The notes beneath the pieces were generated by a model. The model did not search any database. It was not told the DNA's origin and worked only from the letters and a program-made list of their open reading frames with translations. From Camellia lanceoleosa (Eukaryota > Streptophyta > Magnoliopsida > Ericales > Theaceae), in contig CM045762.1 in assembly GCA_025200525.1 (NCBI GenBank), forward strand, positions 110,706,734 to 110,770,733: a stretch of 64,000 nt of DNA. Direction: 5' to 3'. A program made the translations under genes and the position numbers. Shown in pieces: positions 32,324 through 45,915 of this stretch. The number at the start of each line of letters is the position of its first letter. Within the stretch, counting starts at the first letter, position 1.

Positions 32324-35234
32324 TGTCACGACCCAAACCCCCCCTAAAAGTTTGGTTCATGATCGGCCCGTACATAGGCCTCAAACAAAATTTTAAAATA
32401 ATATTTAACCAAATATGGGGCCTTAAGCGGAAGCAATAGCAATAAAAGACAACATCCATTGAGCTGGTGCATACATGATGGCTTAATTAGATTTGAGCAT
32501 TTAAATACATTCCCAGAGTTACATATACAATCACAGAATTTATGCAGATCTCACACACACTTAAATAAGACTCCAAAAAATTACACAACTCCCAGTAATC
32601 AAAATTAAGGCCTCAACACGAAGGCGTACCCCAGGCGGCTTGGCAGACAGGTAGACCTCAATACAATTTTAGTGTCAATCCCCGATGGCTCACCTACATA
32701 AATATACATAAAAACGGAGTGAACAAGGCTCAGTGAATAATAGCAATGTAAGGAGGTGAGTTAGACGAGTATAGGCTTAGAGAATGTAAATATGCATTTC
32801 AAACCATACAAAGATCTTGTTCATAATCATATTTTAAAACGGCCTTAGGCCCATATGTAATACAGAACGGCCTCGGGCCCAGATGTGATACAGAACGGCT
32901 TTAAGCACAGATATGATACAAAATGGCTTTAAGCCCAGATAATGACAATTGTCCACACATGGTAGGGTAGATGGAACATTGACATGTACACTACCTCCCT
33001 TGGCCTCTGGCCATGAATCATAATCAATTTACATTATAACGGCCTTAGGCCCAACAGATTGTACAGAATGGCCTCTGGCCTAACAGATTATACAGAATAG
33101 CCTTTGGCCTAACAGATTATACAGAATGGTCTCTGTCCTAACAGATTATCCATAATGGCCTCAGGCCCAGTATTAGCAAAACAGAATAATCCCAGATTCA
33201 TAAAAATACCATTACACAATAGTGCACATAGATTTCCCCATGGTTTATTACGAGTCAACATGGTTGTCTTGCGAATAACAGAACATTAATAATAATTATT
33301 AACGGAAGGCAATGTATCACTACAGTACTATTAATAGGGGCAGAACAATGCATATCATAACAGCCTCAGGCCCACTTCTATTAGTAAGGATAGAACGACC
33401 TTAGGTCCATGTCAATGCCATTATTCAATCATATCCATTAATTTAATCAAGCTCAATATCAATGGAATAGGCCATTCACAAGTAACAATACATAAATCAT
33501 AATCACAGGAAGTAAGTGAAACATATCGTTACACTACTATTACTCACAGTGATCGGCTTCTGGTAGTAATGGGATGATGTCCTCATGTCGATCTACAAGT
33601 ACAGTGCACAACACATAACATGAGAACATAATCGATCATTTACTTATTCTGTTTGATCATTTAATCAATTAGTCATGGTGGTACCAAGCTCATTATCCCT
33701 TAATAAGTTATCATCCATGCCTCAGAAAACAGGAGGAATCGATGAGAAATGGTTTAGGTGAAGAAATGGCACAAAATTGGTTGATAGAAAGTGAACAGCC
33801 GTCACTAATTTGGGCATAACTATTTCGGTACTTACAATTTGGGAGTGAGACCACCACCATTGGAAACTAGACTTCTAGGGCTTGATTTTAGGCTCAAGAA
33901 TCACTCAAAACAGAGTTTAGATGCAAAAGATATGCTTGTTCAAAGTTGGCTGGACAGAGTTGTCCCCGCATGTGTGGGAGACAGGGCCGCACGTGCGGGA
34001 CGACGTGCCTTTTTAGCAAATTCAACTTTGGTTTTGGGACTAGACTGCCGCACGTGCGGGAAGACCCGCCGCACGTGCGGCACTGGGCAATTTTCAGTTC
34101 GAAAATGGCTTCTTGTTTTGGAACTTCTCATTTTCAAGATTAACCTCAAATTCATGTAAATGAAAGTCCAAAACTCTTTAATACATGATAAATTTCGCAT
34201 TATTAACTTCCATTAAACATCATAATCTCAAAGTACCACTCAATTCTCAAGCACAAAAACAAGGGTGAGAATTAGTACACCAAAAGCATAAAATAGCCAT
34301 GGTTTGGGGTTCAAGCTCACTTCTTTCATATTTACATATATCTTCATTCATATATGGCTAACCATGCAAAATCTCAAGATTGGAGCTCAACATCCCATAA
34401 TCAATCTCAAAGTAAACAAATATAAAGAATTAACTCTTTAATCAAGCAACTCTTAAGGAATCAAGGTTCAATTCATGAAAAGAGTTCATTTAAACTTATA
34501 TTTCTCAACCCCAACTCAATTAGGTGTTTACTCTTCATTTTAGATCATGAATTTAAACTAACAATAGATCAATCTCAAGGGGGTTAAGTTGATTTCACAT
34601 ACCTTGGGCCAATTTCTTGAAGTCTACTTTAATTCCATCAATTTCCCCATATTTCTTCTTCATTCTCAAGCTCTTCCTCCCTTCTTCTCTTTGAGTTCTC
34701 TCTAGAACTCTCTCCCTCTCCCTCTCTCACGTGGCTTCCCCTTTCCTCTAGATATTTTTGGTTCTAAGAGATGAGTTCCACAATTCATAAGGCATCTATT
34801 ATATAAATATCCACACACAAACTTAACACAATAGGGAGAGCCAAACGTGGCCTTACGAATCGCACGAAATCAAATTTCAATTAAACTTTTCAGATGACTC
34901 TAAAAATTGTACTGATCATAAATATGTCATTTGTTCTGGTTTCTGAAACCTCTAAGTCCTTCAATTTGCAGTACAAAAGTAACCACCCAAACGTGTATTA
35001 ACGAATAAGACAAATTAGATTTCCAATTAATTTTTCCAAATAGTTCTAAAAATTCACATTAACATAGCCAAGTGCTCAATTTTGATTTCTGAACCCATAA
35101 AGGTCGGTAATTTAAATTTTAAAGTCGTAACTCAATAGATAATGCTTCAATTCAAACAGATATCATTCAGTTAAAATGCCTTAACCCACAAGGGCATAAA
35201 AGTAATTTTGGATACCGATTTTTGGGTTGTTACA
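32324..35234 (-). repeat. LARD 3' LTR (2911 bp)
   Basis: Plus-strand ends TGTCACGACCC and GGGTTGTTACA. It contains a tandem block of GGCCT-AGGCCCA/ACAGATTATACAGAATGG units (32840-33180), three copies of the palindrome CCGCACGTGCGG (33987, 34048, 34069), and a possible minus-strand TATA box near 34799-34805. Confidence 0.92.
32840..33180. repeat. Tandem GGCC-containing short repeats in the LARD LTR
   Basis: Units of about 22-28 bp, such as ACAGAATGGCCTCTGGCC followed by TAACAGATTAT, are repeated ten or so times. A matching block lies at 38690-39000 in the partner LTR, with copy differences. Confidence 0.75.
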
Positions 35235-38173
35235 TTCTCCCCACTTTAAGAAGTTTGGTCCTACAAACATGATTCACCCTGACACAAGTCAAGTTTCGTC
35301 TTGGATATACAACATTTCTCAATTATGTAGCCATTCACAATCCTATATGGTCAATTTCAATGGAGTTTGCTTCCAGAATCACAAGTATTCATCTTTACTG
35401 GCTAATTAGTAACCCATATTGATAATAACTTAAGGGTGTTCTGGAATGAATTCACTTCAAGTATTCGATTGCATGCGACTCATAAGCTATCAAACACAAT
35501 TCAAACTCTTTAGGTTCACAAACAACCCCTATTATCATAATTCCTCAAAGGTTAAGGAAGCATTCACCACTCAATCGGGTTTTAAATGGCACAAACATAC
35601 TACAACAATTAGGCCCAGAATAAACAAATGAGTTCTAAATCAATGACCTTATGACTCTTGCTCACTAATAAGTTAAATATTCAGAACAATGGTTTGGTAA
35701 TTTGAACTATCTCCAAGCGATTTACTTTCATAGCAAATGGGATAAATGAGGTCTAAGTTTTCGAATAACCAAATGTAGATTCAAATCCTCAGCTTCAATG
35801 AAGGCTCAAATAATCAGAAGTAAACTTATCAATTTGAATAAGATTTCCAGCAGACTTCAAATAGTAACCCAAATTCCAAAATAAATTGTTAGCAAAATCA
35901 AATATGGATCAAACCTTAATTGTCACAATTCCCAAACTACAGTAAGGTAATAATCATTTAAAACCCATATTCGCTTGGAAGATCTTAAAGTCAACATCAT
36001 GACATCAAGCACAAAATACATTCACCATAAAGCTATTATATTCTTGTTCCAGTAACGTCAAAGTAGGCTGAGTATCGTGCCTAATCCGATCTCTTTTTTG
36101 TTCCATATTTAGTAAAACGTTCTTATCATGGACAAAAACATTTTCCAAAAATATGTAATACATAAAATTCATCAAACCTTTCATAATTATACACAATACG
36201 TTGTTCAGAGACATTATTCAGAAACTTATCAAACTTTTCAAAGATTATCAGATGATGGGATAATTCCCAATAACATTAAACATATTTAAACTTTGACAGA
36301 ACAACCTCTGGTCCAACTTATAACAGATAAGACAGAATGACTTCAAGTTCAACATAGAGCATTCATCAAGCATGCCACAATAAATTATCAAATGAGAAAC
36401 TCATTCATGCATAGCAAAATATCTTTTTCAGAAAACTTGTCATATCCTGAACAATCGGAGTTTTGTAGCATATCTAGTCATTTTGGGAAATTATTCGAAA
36501 AACTCATCATATCATAAACATGTCGGAAATTCATAGCATATTTTATCATTTCAGAAAATACTTATCATATAGAACATTTCGTAACCAAAATATAGATTTC
36601 ATTAAACATCGTATAGCATAGCCATTTTCAAAATCATTTATGTGAAAGTATCTTTACAAGGACATTACTCACTTAGGTCTATAGTCAACTCACGTAAGAT
36701 CACACATTATTCGTCTATGTCGGAAGTACCGAATGTAATTGATGGTATGACATCCCTAAATAACAAAGATCACATAAGTTTCATTCCAATGAGCACTCAT
36801 TTCCGGATCACAATAAAGGAACAAGCCTTGAATTAATTCTCATACAAATATTTCATCCTTCATTAGTAATGATGAGTTTATAATAGCAATATGCTAGGTT
36901 CAGAACAAAACGTATCAAAACAACATTATGTCTTTCAGACAAATGGCAGTCCATGAAAGAAACACAATTTTCCTTTTATTCACATTCATTCACAAGAATA
37001 TATGTTCGAACTGAAAGGAGGAACAAAACTTCACTTATCATCCCATAGAAAGATTCACTACATGACCTTCTTTTCACCAATGATCCACATCAATAACCCA
37101 AGTAATTTGATTAACAAACATATCATCTCACTACGTTAACAATGCCCATTCGTATTCTTACACATGGTAGGACAACATAAGCAACACCGCATTCTTACTA
37201 CCTTTCCCTCAAGACACTAAATACAAATTAACTTAATACATAATATCATACCAAGTCATTTAACTCTATGGTTCAAGATTTCAGATAATATTTTCCTTCA
37301 CCAGCATACATATCTCAATTTCCTCAACATACACTCTATCTCTACAAATAAACGTACTTAACACCACCAACATTCTAGTCAAAATTTCAATTTCCCTGTA
37401 TCACTAAACTTCCATAAAATTCCACCGAATACTATGTGATCACAGATCATGATACTTGCATTTATTAACATTCCATTTCATCCCTACTCCTAGAGTCATA
37501 AGATGCAGACTGTTAATACATCACATATCATTCATTAATTATTCCGTAACACATAGTTTCTCATACTTAGTCATAACACACATAAGCATACAAGGATATG
37601 AGTGGGGTAGTTCCTTTATTTCCACTTCTTATATCAAACCATTCTCAAGTTCCATACTTGTTATTAATCATTACATTTCTCAATTGCCATAATTCCATAC
37701 ACTTCATTAATTCATAACAATCCCAGTTTCCCCGAAATTTCTCAGGGTTGATTTCACATGTAGTCCATATAGAAGCTAAGTTTAGTCTCTAGTCACATCA
37801 CATTTCCACAATCATGCTCACACTTTTCAATTTTAACTAAGAACACAAATATTCCACATCTTTTATAACTTGAGCCTCAATATCATACTCATTACACAAA
37901 CCCATTCTCATTTCAAAACAATTATCGAATCCTCTTTAGTCACAAACTCAATCTATGAAACAATAAATATGGATCTCCTTTTTGTACTCCAAAGTCCATA
38001 AGAGATCAAATTCTCAGGCTCAATACTTAACTGATTATATAAGCTCACATACTTCTTTCAAAATGCACATCATCTCATACTGTTACTAGGTACATGCAAC
38101 TTAAATGCATTCTGGACACTCTAATGCTCAATGGACATGTGTGTAAGATCTTAACTCGTGCTCTGATACCACC
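35235..38173 (-). other. LARD internal domain, non-coding
   Basis: The minus-strand polypurine tract AAAGTGGGGAGAA lies at 35235-35247, beside the 3' LTR. The primer-binding site is at 38160-38171. Between them is AT-rich sequence with no frame resembling gag, protease, RT or integrase, and loose repeats around CATATC-GAACA-TCGGA (36420-36620). Confidence 0.85.
38160..38171 (-). other. LARD primer-binding site for tRNA-iMet
   Basis: TGGTATCAGAGC on the minus strand is complementary to the 3' end of plant initiator methionine tRNA (GCUCUGAUACCA). It lies two bases inside the 5' LTR and fixes the element orientation. Confidence 0.9.
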
Positions 38174-41100
38174 TGTCACGACCTAAACCCGTTCCTAAAA
38201 GTTTGGTTCATGACCGGCCCGTACATAGGCCTTAAACAGAATTTTAAAATAATATTTAACCAAATATGGGGCCTTAAGCGGAAGCAATAGCAATAAAAGA
38301 CAACATCCATTGAGCTGGTGCATACATGATGGCTTAATTAGATTTGAGCATTTAAATACATTCAAAGAGTTACATATACAATCACAGAATTTATGCAGAT
38401 CTCACACACACTTAAATAAGACTCCAAAAAATTACACAACTCGCAGTAATCAAAATTAAAGCCTCAACAAGGAGGCGTACCCTAGGCGGCTTGGCAGACA
38501 GGTAGACCTCAATACAATTCTAGTGTCAATCCCCGATGGCTCACCTACATAAATATACATAAAAACGGAGTGAGCAAGGCTCAGTGAATAATAGCAATGT
38601 AAGGAGGTGAGTTAAACGAGTATAGGCTTAGAGAATGTAAATATGCATTTCAAACCATACAGAGATCTTGTTTATAATCATAATTTAAAACGGCCTCAGG
38701 TTCACATGTAATACAGAACGGCCTCGGGCCCAGATGTGATACAGAACGGCTTTAAGCCCAGATATGATACAGAATGGTTTTAAGCCCAGATAATGACAGT
38801 TGTCCACACATGGTAGGGTAGGTAGAACATCGACATGTACACTACCTCCCTTGGCCTCTGGCCATGAATCATAATCAATTTACATTATAACGGCCTTAGG
38901 CCCAACAGATTGTACAGAATGGCCTTTGGCCTAACAGATTATACATAATGGCCTCTGGTCTAACAGATTATACATAATGGCCTCAGGCCCAGTATTAGCA
39001 AAACAGAATAATCCCAGATTTATAAGAATACCATTACACAATAGTGCACATAGATTTCCCCATGGTTTATTACGAGTTAACATGGTTGTCTTACGAATAA
39101 CAGAACATTAATAATAATTATTAACGGAAGGCCTTGTATCACTACAGTACTATCAATAGGGGCAGAACAATTCACATCATAATGGCCTCGGGCCCACTTC
39201 TATTAATAAGGACAGAACGACCTTAGGTCCATATCAATGCCATTATTCAATCATATCCATTAATTTAATCAAGCTCAATATCAATGGAATAGGCCATTCA
39301 CAAGTAACAATACATAAATCATAATCACAGGAACTAAGTGAAACATATCGTTACACTACTATTACTCATAGTGATCAGCTACTGATAGTAATGGGACGAT
39401 GTCCTTGTCTCGACCTACAAGTACAGTGTACAACACATAACATGAGATCATAATCGATCCTTTACTTATTCTCTTTGATCATTTAATCAATTAGTCATGG
39501 TGGTACCAAGCTCATTATCCCTTAATAAGTTATAATCCATGCCTCAGAAAACAGGAGGAATCAATGAGAAATGGTTTAGGTGAAGAAATGGTACAAAACT
39601 GGTTGATAGAAAGTGAACAGTCGTCACTAATTTGGGCATAACTATTTCTGTACTTAGAATTCGGGAGTGAGACCACCACCATTGGAAACTAGACTTCCGG
39701 GGCTTGATTTTAGGCTCAAGAATCACTCAAAACGGAGTTTGGATGCAAAAGATATGTTTGTTCAAATTTGGCTAGACAGAGCTGTCCCCGCACGTAGGCC
39801 GCACGTGCGGGACGACGTGCCTTTTTAGCAGATTCAACTTTGGTTTTGGGACTAGACTGCCGCACGTGCTGGAAGACCCGCCGTACGTGCGGCGCTGGGC
39901 AATTTTCAGTCCAAAAATGGCTTCTTGTTTTGGAACTTCTCATTTTCAAGATTAACCTCAAATTCATGTAAATCAAAGCCCAAAACTCTTTAATACATGA
40001 TAAATTTCGCATTATTAACTTCCATTAAACATCATAATCTCAAAATACCACTCAATTCTCAAGCACAAAAACAAGGGTGAGAATTAGAACACCAAAAGCA
40101 TAAAATAGCCATGGTTTGGGGTTCAAGCTCACTTCTTTCATATTTACATATATCTTCATACATATATGGCTAACCATGCAAAACCTCAAGATTGGAGCTC
40201 AACTTCCCATAATCAATCTCAAAGTAAACAAATGTAAAGAATTAACTCTTCAATCAAGCAACTCTTATGGTGTGTTTGGTTGGAGGATTTGGGGAGAGAT
40301 TTGGAAATGGAAAGGGAAAAGGTGTGTGAAATTAGGTGAAATATAGGTATATTTTATTCTCATTTCACCTACCTTTTCTCTTTCCCTTTCTAAATCCCTT
40401 CCCAAATCCCCCAACCAAACACAGCGTTAAGGAATCAAGGTTCAATTCATGAAAAGAGTTCATTTAAACTTATATTTCTCAACCCCAACTTAATTAGGTG
40501 TTTACTCTTCATTTTATATCATGAATTTAAACTAACAATAGATCAATCTCAAGGGGATTAAGTTGATTTCACATACCTTGGGCCAATTTCTTGAAGTCTA
40601 CTTTAATTCCATCAATTTCCCCATCTTTCTTCTTCATTCTCAAGCTCTTCCTTCCTTCTTCTCTTTGAGTTCTCTCTAGAACTCTCTCCCTCTCCCTCTC
40701 TCACGTGGCTTTCCCTTTCCTCTAGATATTTTTGGTTCTAAGAGATGAGTTCCACAATTCATAAGGCATCTATTATATAAATATCCACACACAAACTTAA
40801 CACAATAGGGAGAGCTAAATGTGGCCTTACGAATCGCACGAAATCAAATTTCAATTAAACTTTTCAGATGACTCTAAAAATTGTACTGATCATAAATATG
40901 TCATTTGTTCTGGTTTCTGAAGCCTCTAAGTCCTTCAATTTGCAGTACAAAAGTAACCACCCAAACGTGCATTAATGAATCAGACAAATTAGATTTCCAA
41001 TTAATTTTTCCAAATAGTTCTAAAAATTCACATTAACATACCCAAGTACTCAATTTTGATTTCTGAACCCATAAAGGTCGGTAATTTAAATTTTAAAGCC

Positions 41101-41208
41101 GTAACTCAACAGATAATGCTTCAATTCAAATAGATATCATTCAATTAAAATGCCTTAACCCACAAGGGCATAAAAGTAATTTCAGATACGGATTTTCGGG
41201 TCGTTACA
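38174..41208 (-). repeat. LARD 5' LTR (3035 bp, includes a MITE)
   Basis: Very similar to the partner LTR throughout. It is longer because of the MITE at 40268-40426. The palindrome CCGCACGTGCGG survives once (39799-39810) and is mutated at 39860 and 39891. Confidence 0.92.
40268..40426. mobile_element. Tourist-like MITE, 159 bp, in one LARD LTR only
   Basis: Flanked by TTA (40265-40267 and 40427-40429). The arms TGTGTTTGGTTGGAGGATTT and, in reverse complement, TGTGTTTGGTTGGGGGATTT are nearly perfect. The partner LTR has the empty site CTCTTAAGGAATC. The TTA duplication and GTGTTTGG termini fit PIF/Harbinger-derived MITEs. Confidence 0.85.
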
Positions 41209-41213
41209 CTTCC

Positions 41214-43849
41214 ATGACCCCTTAAAATCGAGAATGTAAGTTTTAATCATGTCCTCTAAAATCTGAATGGCATGTTCCGATTGCCCGTTAATCTAAGGAT
41301 GATAGGTGGTACTAAAAGTCAACTTAGTGCCCAAGGCACCTTGTAGGCTCTGCCACAATTGAGCTGTAAAACGCGGATCCCTATTTGAGACAATTGTCAC
41401 CAAGACCCTGTGAAGTCGCACTATATCTCTAACATACAGATTGATAAAGTAGTCTACCGAGTCACTTGTGCACATAGGTATAAAGTGTGCAGATTTGGTT
41501 AACTGGTCAACTACTACCCACATAGCATCATTACCCCGTTAAGTCCTCGGAAGACCTAAAACAAAATCGATTGTGATATGCTTCCATTTCCACTCGGCTA
41601 TAGGTAAGGGTTGTAACAAACCCGCTGGTCGCTGCTGCTCGGCCTTTACTTGTTGACAAATAAGACATCTCAAAACAACAAGGCCACATCTCTCTTCATC
41701 TCTTTTTACCAAAAATGACAACTAAGGTCATGATACATTTTCGTGCCTCCCGGGTGTAGTGTAAGGCGCGAATGGTGAAACTCTCAAAGTACCTCATTTC
41801 TACAAGATTCTAGCACGAAAAGGCGGTCTAGATATCTCACACTTTAATTTGAATGAATGTTCAAACCCTTCTTGACTTTACCACTGGATATCTTTCCTCC
41901 GATAACCTCTACTCTGTGATCACACTATTGTGCCTCTATAACTTGGCTAACTAAGGTAGGTTGTGCAACTGCAGTAAATAAAGTGGCCAACTCAACGGAC
42001 TCACTAAGGTGCAAGTCAAATTCGCCAATGGCACCAAACATCTCCTACTCCAGGATGGCCATACTTGCTACTCTACTCACGGATTTCTTACTCAAAGCGT
42101 CGGCCACTACGTTAGCCTTCCCTAGATGATAATGCAACTCAAAATCATAATTCTCTATAAACTCCATCCATTTGCCTCTTCCTCAAATTTAAGTCCTTTT
42201 GTAAGAATAGATATTTAGACTCTTGTGATCAAAAAATACCTCAAATCTCTTCCCATACAAAATAATGTCTCTAGATTTTTAAGACAAATATCACTATCGC
42301 TAACTCTAAATCCTGTGTAGGATAGTTTCTCTTGTGTGTTTTCAACTACCTTGAACCATAGGCTATCACTTTCCCTTTCTACATCAATACACAATCCAAA
42401 CCTTCCCGCGTAACAAAAAATCGAATAACTTAAACCCCACTTCCGGATAATCAAAACTAGAGCAGTAGTAAGTCTAACCTTAAGCTTTTGAAATGACTTT
42501 TCACAAACCTCACTCCACAAAAATCTAAGCCCTTTTCTCATCAATCTAGTTAACGGTAAGGCCAATCTAGAGAAATCTTTCACAAAATGTCGGTAATACT
42601 TGGCTAAGCCCAAAAAACTCCGAATCTCAAAGGCATTCTTAGATTGTTGTCAATCTTGCACTAGATCTATCTTAGATTAATCTACAGTCACCCCTTCCCC
42701 GGATACCACATGGCCTAGGAACTTAACTTCGTTGAGCCAAAACTCACACTTCTTGAACTTAGCATATAAACAGTGTGCTCTAAGCAACTTAAGTATTACC
42801 TACAAGTGTTTCTCGTGCTTCTCCTTAGAGGTAAGTAGCCTAAGATGTCATCAATGAAGACGACCATGAACTAATCTAAGAACTCATGAAAGACTTGATT
42901 CATCAAATCCATAAATGAAGCGGGTGCATTAGTTAACCCAAATGGTATTACTAAGAAATCTTAATGGCCATACCGTATATGGAATGTTATTTTCTGAATA
43001 TCCTCTTTTTTTACTCTCAACTGGTGATACCCCGATCTTAAATCAATCTTCAAAAAGCGACCAGACCCCTTCAACTAGTCAAATAGATCATCTATTCGTG
43101 GTAATGGGTACTTATTCTTAATAGTTACTTGGTTCAACTTTTGGAAATCAATGCATTGTCGCAATGTGCCATCTTTCTTCTTTGCAAAGAAAACCAGAGC
43201 TCCCCAAGGCTTGTACTAGGGCGAATGAAACTCTTATCTAACAAATCCTGGAGTTGCGCCTTCAACTCACACAACTCGGCTGGTACAAACCTATCTGGGG
43301 TCATGGAAATTGGAGCCATGCCAACGCTAAATCTATAGAGAACTCAATCTCTCTATGTGGTGGTAAGTCTGTGAGATCCTCTGGAAAGACATCCGAATAC
43401 CCTGGAACTATTCTTGACAAATCACCCCGAACCATACTACCCTTATCAGCTACCGAGATGGCAAAAAGAAAACTCAACTCTTCTCGACCCTTAAGGTCAT
43501 AGAATAGAGGAATAAGATTATCTATCACCCTAGTCACATATAAAGTAAAAACATTCTCCAGATAGAGTACACACTGACACCCTTCTACGATGGCAATTTA
43601 TCGAAACCCAAAAATAAGTTAACCAATCTATACCTAGAATCACATCGAAAGCATGCATATCAAGAACAACAAAATTGAAAGAGAGCCAACGATTTGCGAC
43701 CTCAATCTCACAGGAGTGGCATACTCGACCCAATGCCACTCTACCTCTAATAGGTGTCTTAACAAACAGAGAAGACTCCAACAGCTCAAACTTCAACCCC
43801 AAAGCGGATGCAAAAGAAGACGATATAAAGGAAAGAGATGCACCAATAT
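41214..43849 (-). pseudogene. G1 gypsy pol: protease, RT, RNase H, integrase (degenerate)
   Basis: The order on the minus strand is protease near 43840-43550 (NIGASLSFISSSFASALGLK, then VILGIDWL), RT from about 43320 ([28 protein letters not shown]) with the catalytic FIDD at 42858-42847, RNase H/connection near 42600-42220, the integrase zinc-binding end ([14 protein letters not shown], 41660 region) and the core (VVVDQLTKSAHFIP, SNRDPRFTAQ, NGQSEH) down to about 41250. The protease Asp reads Asn, and many stops and frameshifts occur. The domain order and chromodomain fit Ty3/gypsy chromoviruses of the Tekay/Del type. Gag is missing because G2 starts inside the protease. Confidence 0.85.
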
Positions 43850-45915
43850 TGTAACGCCCCAAAATCATTACAATGTACCTATCTCATAACAACTAGTGAG
43901 TGGCAACATACATGAATTGTTAAGCTTTCATTAATCAGAGTTTGATATACAAAATGTGACACATGTGATATTTATTCATAAACAGTACATCCTAAATCTA
44001 AAGCATGTGTTATAAGATTGAGAAAACAAATGGAAGCTAAATAGATAACCGTATGCCATAAAGGCTTATACATTTTCAAGTCAATTCTTGGGTACATCAA
44101 AAGTGAGTCTTAAGCTCAATACATATAAAGCCCTAGGCTTGTACAAAATAATAATAATAATAAAAAAAAATACAACACTAGGCCTTTAGCTCCACAATCC
44201 TCCCAAGCTAAGTCCTTGGTGGAGGCATGTCACCAGTACTTGAAAATGGTTTTCCCATATAGGGTGAGCCAAAGCCTAGTAGAAATAATCCAACACAATA
44301 TATGAATCTTAACAAAGATATAAAGATAAAATGCATATGCAATACTCATGACAAAACGTTTTATCTTTCTTTCCCAAAACTAGGCCATTCTCAGTTTATA
44401 TCACAAGTCTAAATTCATGTTCTTTGCAGTACAAAACAAAAGGGAAATCTCAAACCGGTACACCCTTTTACGGATATTTCGTCTGCAAGAAACCATCAAA
44501 TGGCACCCATGTAAACATAGCCTTTACAAGCACTACTATTGCCATTTTACAGATATTTCGTCCGCGGTAATCAGCACCCATGTATACACGTGTTTTTTGA
44601 GACTTTTACCCTGGATACACAGGCCAACTTAAGTTGGTGATACACATCTCTTTCCAACTTTCATCCTTTTTTCTCAAAATCACATACATTTGCAATGTGT
44701 TAAATGAGTAACAATATTTAATGCATGTGGATGAGAAATTAGTTTCAATTCATCTAATCCTCATGCAATTTCTACAACAATCATAGCTATCCTCCATCGA
44801 TAACCCAAAATAGATATTTCTAAACATATATAAAATCTCCAATATAGATAACTTTCAAAATTTCAAGGTGAGTGATAATACATATCAAACTCCACCATCT
44901 ATATCAATACCCATCAAATTTCATATTTCCAACATCAATTCCATTTATTTATACAAATTAAATATTTGAGCCATTTAGGATAGAATCCCTTTTCTTCTAA
45001 AACCCATTCCAAGCATCAAAATCAATAGTTTGATCACAACTAAACCATTTTCAATACATCCATTTGAAAACTGCTCTTTTGATAACCTTAGGTTTGTTCA
45101 AAATCCTCCAAAATCACAAGATTGTTTCATAAAAATAAATAGCTAAGTTAAAAATCATAAAAAGGTGTAGAGAATCCCTACTTTAAAACTAGAAGACAAG
45201 ATAAGCACGGATGAAACTTGGATGAAGCTGAAACCCAACACTATTTGGATAAAAATGAAACTCTAGGTGAGCTCTACCTTTTTAACAAAGGGAGTAGGGT
45301 GGAGACATGAGTAGATCTTGGTGTACTTGTAGAGAGAGAGCAAGCTCTAGATTTAGGGTTTTGAAATATGTTAGAGAGAGAGAGATGAAAAAGTGATATA
45401 AAAAGTGACTTTTATGAATTGATATACACACAGTCTGTTCAAGGGCAAGAAGTGACGCTCGAGTGTCTAGACACAAAAATGATTACCGCTAGAGCTCAAG
45501 AAGTGATGCTCGAGCACCAAGACACAATGAAAAGGGGCATCACCGCTCGAGCGTAGTAAGTGACGCTCAAGTGTAGAATATACACTCTCAATAGTTTTAT
45601 AGACAGAAGACCATCGCTTGAGAGCAAGAATGGTCGCTTGAGCACCGATCGCTCAAGCATAGAATATACTCTCCTAGTAGTTTTGTAGGCCTACAAAAGT
45701 ACTAAGAGTTCACAAAGGCTGCTTGAGTGTAAGAGCAAAATTCTGGGCAACAAGGTTTTTGAAAAATAATGTACCAACTTGTGCCAAACACAACCAATAC
45801 ATCCCGATAGCCAAACTCATGGAAGAAAAAGAGGAATAAGACAAGAACAACCATACAAAACCAAGAAACCTGAATCCAAAATATCACATGGGTCGGGTCT
45901 TAAACTAGAATCACA
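43850..45915 (-). repeat. LTR of gypsy element G2 (3' LTR)
   Basis: Plus-strand ends TGTAACGCCCC and AGAATCACA, 2066 bp. It is followed by the minus-strand polypurine tract AAGGGGGGAAAG (45916-45935). It begins exactly inside the G1 protease motif (flank AATAT). It carries CGCTCGAGCG at 45544-45553 and several decayed copies nearby. Confidence 0.82.

Larger units (their letters stand above)
32324..41208 (-). mobile_element. LARD-like LTR retrotransposon without coding capacity, 8885 bp
   Basis: Flanked by the perfect 5-bp target duplication CTTCC (32319-32323 and 41209-41213). LTRs are 32324-35234 and 38174-41208, both starting TGTCACGACC and ending GTTACA on the plus strand. On the minus strand the 5' LTR (38174-41208) is followed after two bases by TGGTATCAGAGC (38171-38160), complementary to initiator-Met tRNA. 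The 3' LTR is preceded by a polypurine tract. The 2.9 kb interior has no gag or pol frame. It therefore depends on enzymes from another element. Inserted in the G1 integrase. Confidence 0.92.

Noticed and set aside
43129..43502. Plus-strand frames across G1 pol
   Set aside because: They are antisense shadows of the minus-strand RT and protease domains.
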